Shown piece by piece: positions 1-5,471 of a stretch of DNA of 8,883 nucleotides; the stretch's first letter is position 1; every line of letters starts with the position of its first letter. The DNA is from Hyphomicrobiales bacterium. Its GTDB lineage: Bacteria > Pseudomonadota > Alphaproteobacteria > Rhizobiales > Beijerinckiaceae. Location of the stretch: positions 1 through 8,883 of the forward strand of contig JAIXZF010000209.1 of the NCBI GenBank assembly GCA_027489835.1, read 5' to 3'. The notes beneath the pieces are model-generated. The model did not search any database. It saw nothing but the letters and a program-made list of their open reading frames with translations, and had not been told where the DNA came from. The translations under genes were made by a program, and so were the position numbers.

Positions 1-40
1 GCATCGAGATCGGCAGGGGCTGTTCGGAGGTCGCGTTCAT
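1..40 (-). CDS. Probable DUF177 (YceD-like) protein, N-terminal 13 codons only
   Basis: An ATG on the minus strand at 38-40 opens a frame reading MNATSEQPLPISM that runs off the left edge. It lies 13 bases past the stop of the chaperone gene on the same strand, with GAGACG just before the ATG as a weak ribosome binding site. Too little protein is present to recognise a family from sequence. The call rests on synteny: in Hyphomicrobiales the ubiquinol-cytochrome c chaperone gene is usually followed by a DUF177 gene related to E. coli yceD, then plsX and fabH. The start and frame are seen directly; the identity is inferred. Confidence 0.5.
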   Translation of the reverse strand, partial: MNATSEQPLPISM

Positions 41-53
41 CGTCTCGGCTCGG

Positions 54-578
54 TCAGGCGGAATCCGCGGCGTTCGCGAACAGGTCGGTCGAGGCCAGCA
101 CCTCCTCGAAGCCGAGGGCAGCGAGCCTGGCCTCCGACGCGCGGGCGTGGCGCGCGAGGCGGGGCCCGTCGGCGCCGGGAATGTTGCGCTCGAAGGCCTC
201 GGCGAGGCCGTCTATGTCCGCCGCATCGAGCGGGTCGGCATAGGCCTGCACGCGGCCATAGAAGCTGCGGGCGATCTTTTTCATGCGCTTGGGCATGCCC
301 ACATCGCCGACGCCGAGCTCGCGCAGGCCATGGTCGATGTGCGCGAACAGCGTGTCGATAAACTCCTGCGCGGCGTCTGAGGCAGGCGGCGGCAAAGCCT
401 TGAGGCGGCGCATCACCAGCAGCGCGTGCAGCGTGAGCGATTCGATGCGCCCTTCGACCGTGTCGGGCACGCGGGCGTCGAGATAAAGCCAGGGTGCCCG
501 CGAGGCGTCGGCCACCCTGCCGTACAGGTCCAGGATCGGCTCTGCCTTGGGTTCTTTCCGGAAAAGGCTCAGGATCAT
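54..578 (-). CDS. Ubiquinol-cytochrome c chaperone family protein (CBP3/UQCC1-like)
   Basis: A 174-residue soluble protein without signal peptide or membrane segment. Family members related to mitochondrial CBP3/UQCC1 help assemble cytochrome b of respiratory complex III. The recognisable core runs from about residue 45 to 120: a helical stretch with LHALLVMRRL (50-59), then RELGVGD (86-92), a basic run PKRMKK (96-101) and RSFYGR (104-109) before QAYADPLD. This matches the family pattern of a Leu-Arg-Glu-(Met/Leu)-Gly-Val-Gly-Asp motif followed by a Tyr-Gly-Arg motif. Length is normal for bacterial members. The start at 578 has a modest AGG four bases upstream. It is transcribed away from bamE and is probably cotranscribed with the partial gene at 1-40, 13 bases downstream. 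The family call is solid; the role in this organism is by homology. Confidence 0.9.
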   Translation of the reverse strand: MILSLFRKEPKAEPILDLYGRVADASRAPWLYLDARVPDTVEGRIESLTLHALLVMRRLKALPPPASDAAQEFIDTLFAHIDHGLRELGVGDVGMPKRMKKIARSFYGRVQAYADPLDAADIDGLAEAFERNIPGADGPRLARHARASEARLAALGFEEVLASTDLFANAADSA

Positions 579-699
579 CTTGCCTATGTGGTCCTTCGGC
601 CGCGCCTTGCAAATGCCCGAAGGTGGCGTTACGCCACTTTTCGTCCCCGCGGCAAGCGTTCAGCCGCCGCCTCCTCACGGATCGACCGGATCTCCACCG
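579..699. promoter_or_regulatory. Divergent intergenic region with palindromic operator-like site
   Basis: This 121-bp gap separates the start codons of the chaperone (leftward) and bamE (rightward), so both promoters should lie here. A perfect dyad, GTGGCG-TTA-CGCCAC, sits at 623-637. It extends by two A-T pairs and one G-T to 620-640 and is followed by T at 641. TTGCAA (607-612), 16 bases before TTACGC (629-634), is a weak sigma-70-like pair for bamE and would place the palindrome over the -10 element. On the plus strand the hairpin plus T run resembles a small terminator, but no rightward gene ends upstream, so an operator or leader element is more likely. Promoter positions are guesses; the dyad is seen directly. 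Confidence 0.35.
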
Positions 700-1203
700 A
701 TGCCCATGAAGGCCCGCTCCCCCCGCCTCGCGCTCGGCGCCCTGCTGATCTCCACCGCCCTCGCCGGCTGCGGCGTCGGCGGGCCGGACAATTTCGGCTT
801 CACCCTTCCGACCTCCGCCGGCCTGAACGAGGAGATCAACCGCGGTTTCGTGATGGACCAGGAGGCGATCGCCAAGGTCAAGCCGGGCATGGACGTGCAG
901 GCCGTGCTGCAGACGCTTGGCACGCCGTCGACCACCTCCACCGTCGGCAACCGCACCTTCTATTACGTCAGCCAGCGCACGAAGCGGACCTTCCAGTTCC
1001 AGAACCCGCAGGTCGTCGACCAGAACGTCGTCGCGGTGTATTTCAACAAGGGCTTCAAGGTCGAGCGCATTGCCAACTGGGGCCTGCAGGATGGCGTGAT
1101 CTTCGACTTCATCAGCCGCACCACGCCCACCGGCGGCGACGAGCAGAGCTTCCTGCGCAACCTGTTCCGCGGCGTGGGCCGCTTCAACCCGCTCGCGAGC
1201 TGA
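700..1203 (+). CDS. bamE: Outer membrane protein assembly factor BamE (SmpA/OmlA-type lipoprotein)
   Basis: A 167-residue lipoprotein of the BAM complex, which inserts beta-barrel proteins into the outer membrane. The N-terminus has a basic start, a hydrophobic stretch and a lipobox LAGC, with the lipidated Cys at residue 24. The residue after Cys is Gly, not Asp, which fits Lol-mediated sorting to the outer membrane. The SmpA/OmlA domain covers about residues 50-130, with the characteristic VKPGMDVQAVLQTLGTPS (60-77), the aromatic FYYVSQ and a final beta strand. A glycine- and arginine-bearing tail follows (about 140-167), as is common in alphaproteobacterial BamE. The ATG at 700 is preferred because GGA at 688-690 is nine bases away; the ATG at 706 is an alternative losing two residues. 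It diverges from the respiratory chaperone gene. Confidence 0.93.
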   Translation: MPMKARSPRLALGALLISTALAGCGVGGPDNFGFTLPTSAGLNEEINRGFVMDQEAIAKVKPGMDVQAVLQTLGTPSTTSTVGNRTFYYVSQRTKRTFQFQNPQVVDQNVVAVYFNKGFKVERIANWGLQDGVIFDFISRTTPTGGDEQSFLRNLFRGVGRFNPLAS

Positions 1204-1206
1204 GGC

Positions 1207-1953
1207 TTGCCGGGCGGTTACGCGACCGCTGCCGAGCTCGGCTATGCGGCGGCCGCCACGCGCTTCGAGCCCGGCGCGCCGCTGAAGCTCGACGAGAGCT
1301 ACCGCAGGGCGCATCTGCCCCTCGTCGCACCCGGTCATCCCGACATCATCGCGGCTGACGCGGGGCGCGGCTATGCGATGGGGCGCCACGATGAGATCGT
1401 GTCGCTGGTCGCTCCCATCGATGCCGACGCCTTGGAGGCAGGGCCCGGCTGGCGCGATTGCCTGGCCGAGCTGCATGCGAGCCCGCTGGCGGCGAAGATC
1501 GCGTGGGACATCCTGCCGGCCCGACGCGGCAAGCTGCACGTCACGCTGTGCGGAACCCTGTCGCGCGGCGTCGACCCCGTGCTGGCGGAGGGCATCGAAG
1601 CTGCGCTCTGCAAGATGGAGCCGATCAGGGCCGAGGTGCGCGGCGTCTTCTCGGGGACCGTCAATGTCGGGCGGCTCTATCTCAAGCTGCACCCCTGGCG
1701 CAGTGGCCAGGCCGACGCTTTCCAGTCCGTGCAGGCCGCCTTCGGGCGCCCGCCCGGAGCGCTCCACCTCTTGGGCCTCATCAACCTGACGGATCATCTC
1801 GATCCCGAGGAAGCAGCCTGGCTCGCCGCGTTCCTCGCCCGCTGGGATGAGCGCCTCATCGCGAGGATCGTCGTCGGCGAGCTCTGGCTGCTGGGCGCGC
1901 GCGACGACCTCGTGCTGGATTCGCGCCTGCTGCGCCGCTTTCCGCTGGGGTGA
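1207..1953 (+). CDS. 2'-5' RNA ligase-like (2H phosphoesterase superfamily) protein
   Basis: A 248-residue soluble protein with no signal peptide or membrane helix. Residues 109-118 (KLHVTLCGTL) hold one His-x-Thr motif of the 2H phosphoesterase/2'-5' RNA ligase superfamily. The RLYLKLHP strand (156-163) and the C-terminal IVVGELWLLGARDDL...FPL pattern match the later strands of that fold. The expected second His-x-Thr is not clear; its place seems taken by LHLLGLINLTDHLD (186-199). The protein may therefore be a divergent or non-catalytic member, and no substrate can be named. Codon use with G or C in the third position extends right from 1207, three bases after the bamE stop and in the same frame. 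TTG at 1207 is the first usable start, and its GAGG (1202-1205) is too close to be a normal ribosome binding site. ATG at 1378 is the alternative. Translational coupling to bamE is likely. Confidence 0.6.
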   Translation: MPGGYATAAELGYAAAATRFEPGAPLKLDESYRRAHLPLVAPGHPDIIAADAGRGYAMGRHDEIVSLVAPIDADALEAGPGWRDCLAELHASPLAAKIAWDILPARRGKLHVTLCGTLSRGVDPVLAEGIEAALCKMEPIRAEVRGVFSGTVNVGRLYLKLHPWRSGQADAFQSVQAAFGRPPGALHLLGLINLTDHLDPEEAAWLAAFLARWDERLIARIVVGELWLLGARDDLVLDSRLLRRFPLG

Positions 1954-1973
1954 AACGCCACGCCGCGGGAACC

Positions 1974-2001
1974 GTGACTCAGCGGCGCGGCGCGTGCTAA
2001 G
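1974..2001 (+). promoter_or_regulatory. Weak sigma-70-like promoter candidate for glyA
   Basis: Within the 113-bp gap before glyA (1954-2066), GTGACT at 1974-1979 and GCTAAG at 1996-2001 are spaced by 16 bases. The second hexamer belongs to TGCTAAGG, a common look for alphaproteobacterial -10 elements. The match is partial and based only on reading. No glycine-riboswitch-like pair of aptamers fits in this short leader. Confidence 0.25.
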
Positions 2002-2066
2002 GCCATCCGCTCCTGAAGACCGCGCGCAGGCCGGACCCGTTCCCGGCCGCTCAACCGGAGACCGCC

Positions 2067-3371
2067 ATGAGCCGCGACACCGCCACCGCCGGGCATCTGT
2101 CCAATTCCTTCTTCTCGGCCCCGCTCGCGGCGCAGGACCCGGAGATCGCGCGCGCGATCGACCTCGAACTCGGTCGCCAGCGCGACGAGATCGAGCTCAT
2201 CGCGTCCGAGAACATCGTCAGCCGCGCCGTGCTCGAGGCGCAGGGCTCGGTGATGACCAACAAGTACGCGGAGGGCTATCCGGGCCGGCGCTATTATGGC
2301 GGATGCCAGTATGTGGACATCGCCGAGAAGCTGGCCATCGAGCGCGCCTGCCGGCTGTTCGACTGCAAGTTCGCCAATGTGCAGCCCAATTCCGGCAGCC
2401 AGGCGAATCAGGCCGTGTTCATGGCTTTGATGCAGCCGGGCGACACCTTCATGGGCCTCGACCTCGCTGCGGGCGGACACCTGACCCATGGCGCGCCGCC
2501 GAACATGAGCGGCAAGTGGTTCAAGCCGGTGCATTACGGCGTCTGCGTCGTCGACCAGCGGCTGGACATGGACGCGGTGGAGCGGCTTGCCGAGGAAAGC
2601 CGGCCCAAGGTGATCGTCGCCGGCGGGTCTGCCTATCCGCGGCACTGGGATTTCGCCCGTTTCCGTGAGATCGCCGACAAGGTGGGTGCGATCTTCTTCG
2701 TCGACATGGCGCATTTCGCCGGGCTGGTGGCGGGCGGCGCGCATCCCTCGCCCTTCCCGCACGCCCATGTCGCCACCACGACCACGCACAAGACGCTGCG
2801 CGGCCCGCGCGGCGGCATGATCCTCACCAATGACGAGGACCTCGCCAGGAAGTTCAACTCGGCCATCTTCCCCGGCCTGCAGGGCGGCCCGCTGATGCAT
2901 GTCATCGCGGCGAAGGCCGTGGCCTTCCACGAGGCGCTGCAGCCGGAGTTCAAGATCTACGCGCGCGCTGTCGTCGAGAACGCCAAAGCGCTGGCCGAAA
3001 CGCTGCGCTCCAGGGGCTTCGACCTGACCACGGGCGGCACGGACAACCACCTGATGCTGGTCGACCTTCGCTCCAAGAGGCTCAACGGCAAGATTGCCGA
3101 AGCGGCGCTCAGCCGCGCCCACATCACCTGCAACAAGAACGGCGTGCCGTTCGACACGGAGAAGCCGACCATCACCTCGGGCATTCGGCTAGGCACCCCG
3201 GCCGCCACCTCGCGCGGCTTCGGCGTCGCCGAATTCCAGAAGGTGGGCGAGCTGATCGCCGAAGTGCTCGACGGGCTTGCGGCCAATGGCGAAGCCGGCA
3301 ACGGCGCGGTCGAGGCGGCGGTGAAGGAAAAGGCCACGGCACTCTGCCGGCGTTTCCCGATTTACGGCTGA
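2067..3371 (+). CDS. glyA: Serine hydroxymethyltransferase
   Basis: A 434-residue cytoplasmic, pyridoxal-phosphate-dependent enzyme. It interconverts serine plus tetrahydrofolate with glycine plus 5,10-methylene-tetrahydrofolate and is the main source of one-carbon units. Full length for the family. Diagnostic motifs are all present: IASENIVSRAVLEAQGS (45-61), NKYAEGYPGRRYYGGC (65-80), the cofactor-contacting D213 and H216 in FVDMAHFAGL (211-220), and the Schiff-base lysine K242 in TTTTHKTLRGPRGG (237-250). The ATG at 2067 has GGAG at 2056-2059, seven bases upstream. The N-terminal extension of about 20 residues before PEIARAI is usual in this group. In many alphaproteobacteria nrdR follows directly; here three other genes intervene. 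Confidence 0.98.
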   Translation: MSRDTATAGHLSNSFFSAPLAAQDPEIARAIDLELGRQRDEIELIASENIVSRAVLEAQGSVMTNKYAEGYPGRRYYGGCQYVDIAEKLAIERACRLFDCKFANVQPNSGSQANQAVFMALMQPGDTFMGLDLAAGGHLTHGAPPNMSGKWFKPVHYGVCVVDQRLDMDAVERLAEESRPKVIVAGGSAYPRHWDFARFREIADKVGAIFFVDMAHFAGLVAGGAHPSPFPHAHVATTTTHKTLRGPRGGMILTNDEDLARKFNSAIFPGLQGGPLMHVIAAKAVAFHEALQPEFKIYARAVVENAKALAETLRSRGFDLTTGGTDNHLMLVDLRSKRLNGKIAEAALSRAHITCNKNGVPFDTEKPTITSGIRLGTPAATSRGFGVAEFQKVGELIAEVLDGLAANGEAGNGAVEAAVKEKATALCRRFPIYG

Positions 3372-3419
3372 CGGGGGCCGCCCTGCGCCGGGCATTTGCC
3401 AGCGGCGTGCGAAGGGTCC

Positions 3420-3455
3420 AGCATCCCCCATGGCCGAAGCCGGGGGAATGCTATG
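3420..3455 (+). promoter_or_regulatory. Hairpin enclosing the ribosome binding site of the hydrolase gene
   Basis: Reading the mRNA 5' to 3': AGCAT (3420-3424) pairs with ATGCT (3448-3452), CCCCC (3425-3429) pairs with GGGGG (3442-3446), and GGC (3432-3434) pairs with GCC (3439-3441) around a CGAA loop. A3447 and AT 3430-3431 are bulged. The G run followed by A is the only good Shine-Dalgarno for the ATG at 3453, and the outer stem ends at the base before that ATG. Ribosome access would therefore require the stem to open. The pairing is seen; a regulatory role (thermosensor, ligand or protein binding) is inference. It could also help end glyA transcripts, but no T run follows. Confidence 0.45.
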
Positions 3456-4148
3456 AAACCGATCATCCGCCTTTTCGTAATCCTTGGTGTTGCATTCTGT
3501 TGCCTGACGCCGGCGGCGGCGCAGGCCGACAAGCCGGTGGCCGAACTTGGCGGCTACGCCACGCTGAGCATGCCGGCCGGCAAGCCGCGCGGATCGATCA
3601 TCCTGATGGCGGGCGGTGACGGGCAGCTGGGCATCACTAGCGACGGCCAGATCACCAGCCTGCGGGGCAACCAGTTGATCCGGACCCGCTCGAATTATAC
3701 GGCGGCGGGCTACGCCACGCTCGCCCTCGATGCCTGGGGCGATGCGGCGGCGGCGGTGCGGCACATGCGCGGCATCGCCCGACCCGTCATCGTGGTGGGA
3801 ACGAGCCGTGCCGCCACGCGCATGCACCGTGCCCTGGGCGGCGAGCCCGACGGGATGGTCATCACCTCGGGCATGCTCGACGTGTTGCAGGCCAATGTCG
3901 GCACGCCGAACGCGCTGCCGCCAACATTGGTCATCCACCACCGCCAAGACAGCTGCCGCGTCACGCTTCCCGCGCTGGTCGAGCCGTTCATCGCCTGGTC
4001 GGAAGGCCGGGCGCGGGCTTCATGGGTCGAGGGCGGCAGCAGCGAGGGCGACCCGTGCCAGGCGAGGAGCCATCATGGATTTCTCGGCCAGGATGGGCTC
4101 ATCGTCTCGCGCGTCGTCGCCTTCGCGGGGTCCGTCCGTCGGCGGTGA
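3453..4148 (+). CDS. Secreted alpha/beta-hydrolase-like protein
   Basis: A 231-residue protein with a signal peptide: basic MKPIIR, a hydrophobic core to about residue 20, and probable cleavage after AAA or AQA (21-25). The mature part looks like an alpha/beta hydrolase. GSIILMAGGDG (47-57) fits the first strand and oxyanion loop. VIVVGTSRAA (112-121) fits the nucleophile elbow with Ser118, although GTSRA departs from the usual Gly-x-Ser-x-Gly. LVIHHRQDSC (159-168) fits the acid-bearing strand, and SHHGFLG (206-212) fits the catalytic-histidine loop. Cys168 and Cys202 could form a disulfide in the periplasm. The substrate cannot be told. The start is set by the GGGGGA at 3442-3447 and the signal peptide; in-frame sequence upstream to a TTG at 3396 lacks support. 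It follows glyA by 81 bases and converges with the next gene. Confidence 0.65.
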   Translation: MKPIIRLFVILGVAFCCLTPAAAQADKPVAELGGYATLSMPAGKPRGSIILMAGGDGQLGITSDGQITSLRGNQLIRTRSNYTAAGYATLALDAWGDAAAAVRHMRGIARPVIVVGTSRAATRMHRALGGEPDGMVITSGMLDVLQANVGTPNALPPTLVIHHRQDSCRVTLPALVEPFIAWSEGRARASWVEGGSSEGDPCQARSHHGFLGQDGLIVSRVVAFAGSVRRR

Positions 4149-4164
4149 GGCAACAGGCCCGGCG

Positions 4165-4311
4165 TCAGCGCGACGTGCCGAAAGCGGCCGTGATGAGCGG
4201 CCCCAGAAAGATCACGGCAATTGCGATGCCGAGGATCGTGTCCCACAGGCGCATATAGGCGTCGGTGTACTGGGTTTCAGGCTGGTAGTCGGGATCGTTG
4301 GGGCGCAGCAT
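4165..4311 (-). CDS. Small single-helix membrane protein, unknown function
   Basis: A 48-residue protein. The first 21 residues are polar and acidic and rich in Tyr and Pro (NDPDYQPETQYTDAYMRL). They are followed by one hydrophobic helix, about WDTILGIAIAVIFLGPLITA (23-42), and a short FGTSR tail. The ATG at 4309-4311 has AAAGGA seven bases upstream on the minus strand, a good ribosome binding site, which supports a real gene. The open frame extends further upstream, but that part is arginine- and serine-rich shadow sequence. I do not recognise a family. The size and layout recall small accessory subunits of membrane complexes, but nothing here shows a partner. It ends 16 bases from the convergent hydrolase gene and probably shares a transcript with the exported protein gene upstream. 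Confidence 0.6.
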   Translation of the reverse strand: MLRPNDPDYQPETQYTDAYMRLWDTILGIAIAVIFLGPLITAAFGTSR

Positions 4312-4393
4312 CGGAGCATCCTTTCGGTTGTCCGAACGACGCCCGCGCGGCGCGAAGGTTCCGAACGTTGCCGGGACTTGCGACGATGCGCCC

Positions 4394-4813
4394 TCAGGGG
4401 CGCTCGGGAGCCCGGCGCACGACGCCGTCTGCGATGAAGACCTCGAGCGGCGTTGTGCCCTGCGCCGAGCCGTCTTTGGCCCGCCAGACGCCGCGGCGGC
4501 AATGCATGCCGCCATCGCCCGGCTCGGCCGACCACTCGACCCTGTTGGCGAAGCGGACGCCATCCGGCGAGACCGCAACAAAATCGGTCCGGCAGACGTT
4601 TCCGTCGACGACCGGACGATACTCCGTGATCATCCAGCCTCCCCCGCCCGTGCTCTCGAAGGTCGTCGGCAGCTCGGGCCATGCGCCGGGAGCGGCCTGC
4701 TGCGCCGAGGCCCCGGAGCCGGCGGATGCCAGCGCCGGCAGGATGGCGGCGAGCAGGGGCAGCACGGTGCGGCGCACGACGCTGCGGGGATGTGCGGGCG
4801 AGGTCAGGATCAT
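4394..4813 (-). CDS. Exported protein of unknown function with two cysteines
   Basis: A 139-residue protein starting at the ATG 4811-4813. The N-terminus is a signal peptide with a late n-region: Arg10 to Arg15, a hydrophobic core VLPLLAAILPALA (17-29), and probable cleavage after ASA (35-37). The mature domain of about 100 residues has alternating strand-like segments (GWMITEYRPVVDG, DFVAVSPDGVRFANRVEW, TPLEVFIADGVVRR). Cys74 and Cys105 may form a disulfide. No enzyme motif is visible and I do not recognise the family; a small periplasmic beta-rich domain is the most that can be said. A GGAACGGAG sequence upstream gives a ribosome binding site with GGAG about nine bases from the ATG. It diverges from nrdR and is followed after 82 bases by the small membrane protein gene. 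Confidence 0.7.
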   Translation of the reverse strand: MILTSPAHPRSVVRRTVLPLLAAILPALASAGSGASAQQAAPGAWPELPTTFESTGGGGWMITEYRPVVDGNVCRTDFVAVSPDGVRFANRVEWSAEPGDGGMHCRRGVWRAKDGSAQGTTPLEVFIADGVVRRAPERP

Positions 4814-4824
4814 GGCATGCGTCT

Positions 4825-4880
4825 CCGTTCCAGACGGATAATCGCGAGGGCGCCTGGCGGATGCAGGCGCGCTGGAACGG
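4825..4880 (-). promoter_or_regulatory. Nested inverted repeats in the nrdR / exported-protein divergent region
   Basis: CCGTTCCAG (4825-4833) is a perfect inverted match to CTGGAACGG (4872-4880). Inside it, GCGCCTG (4850-4856) matches CAGGCGC (4864-4870) around a 7-base loop. On the minus strand this folds as an outer 9-bp stem with an inner 7-bp stem joined by a 1-base and a 16-base linker. It ends in GGAACGGAG, which overlaps the likely Shine-Dalgarno of the exported-protein gene. It could be a leader RNA structure, or a DNA operator for one of the divergent genes. It matches no riboswitch class I can recognise. The rest of 4814-4956 shows no clear promoter. Confidence 0.35.
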
Positions 4881-4956
4881 CGGCGCGGATGGCGCTGGAC
4901 CGGAGCGCGCGCCACTGGCATGAGGGGCGCACCGTTTCGCGAGGCGAGAAAAGGCC

Positions 4957-5466
4957 ATGCGCTGCCCCTATTGCGGATCCCTCGACACGCAGGTCAAGGA
5001 TTCGCGCCCCTCCGACGACAGCTCCGCCATCCGCCGCCGACGGGTGTGCAGCGATTGCGGCGGACGGTTCACGACCTTCGAGCGCGTACAATTGCGCGAG
5101 TTGATGGTCGTCAAGCGTTCGGGCAAGCGTTCGCCCTTCGACCGGGACAAGCTGCAGCGGTCGGTCGAGGTCGCGCTGCGCAAGCGGCCGGTCGAGCCCG
5201 AGCGGATCGAGCGGCTGGTCAGCGGCATCGTGCGTCAGCTGGAAAGCTCCGGCGACACCGACATCCCCTCCTCGACCATCGGCGCGCTGATCATGGCGGG
5301 GTTGAAGAACCTCGACGGCGTGGCCTATGTGCGCTTCGCCTCGGTCTACAAGGATTTCCGCGAGGCCAAGGACTTCGAGGAAATCCTGGGCGAGCTCTCC
5401 ACGGACGTGTCCGTCGCCATCGGCGAGGCCGATGAGAGCACGGCGGGACCGGCCCGGGACGATTGA
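4957..5466 (+). CDS. nrdR: Transcriptional repressor NrdR
   Basis: A 169-residue repressor of ribonucleotide reductase genes that senses ATP/dATP and binds paired NrdR boxes. The N-terminal zinc ribbon has Cys3-x2-Cys6 and Cys31-x2-Cys34, with the arginine-rich IRRRRVCSDCGGRFTTFER (25-43) that contacts DNA and is nearly invariant in the family. The ATP-cone domain follows from about residue 49 to 139, starting VVKRSGKRSPFDRDKL and containing the conserved AYVRFASVYKDF. The C-terminal tail is acidic and variable. ATG at 4957 is fixed by the MRCPYC start; AAAAGG (4949-4954) is very close and GAGG (4941-4944) somewhat far, so the ribosome binding site is imperfect. It is the first gene of the riboflavin-nusB-thiL operon, an arrangement common in proteobacteria. 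Its own promoter should lie in 4814-4956. Confidence 0.97.
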   Translation: MRCPYCGSLDTQVKDSRPSDDSSAIRRRRVCSDCGGRFTTFERVQLRELMVVKRSGKRSPFDRDKLQRSVEVALRKRPVEPERIERLVSGIVRQLESSGDTDIPSSTIGALIMAGLKNLDGVAYVRFASVYKDFREAKDFEEILGELSTDVSVAIGEADESTAGPARDD

Positions 5467-5471
5467 GCCGC

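Noticed and set aside
37..1797. Long open frame on the minus strand spanning the chaperone, bamE and the 2H-like gene (586 codons)
   Set aside because: It lies opposite or out of frame with well-supported genes, is rich in Arg/Ala/Gly with no recognisable domain, and is explained by the scarcity of stop codons in GC-rich DNA.
1961..1992. Inverted repeat CGCCGCG / CGCGGCG after the 2H-like gene, possible terminator
   Set aside because: Seven pairs of pure GC with an 18-base loop and no T run; such repeats are expected often in this base composition, and it overlaps the glyA promoter candidate.
1954..2066. Glycine riboswitch ahead of glyA
   Set aside because: The gap is too short for the aptamer, and none of the conserved core is recognisable.
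1794..3122. 442-codon minus-strand open frame opposite glyA
   Set aside because: It mirrors the glyA codons and has low-complexity composition and no family features; glyA itself is unambiguous.
3377..3406. GC-rich inverted segments just after glyA, possible intrinsic terminator
   Set aside because: Stems are only four to five pairs and no T run follows; the stronger hairpin further on coincides with a ribosome binding site instead.
4149..4164. Gap between the convergent hydrolase and small membrane protein genes, possible bidirectional terminator
   Set aside because: Only 16 bases, and no stem with T or A runs is visible in or beside it.
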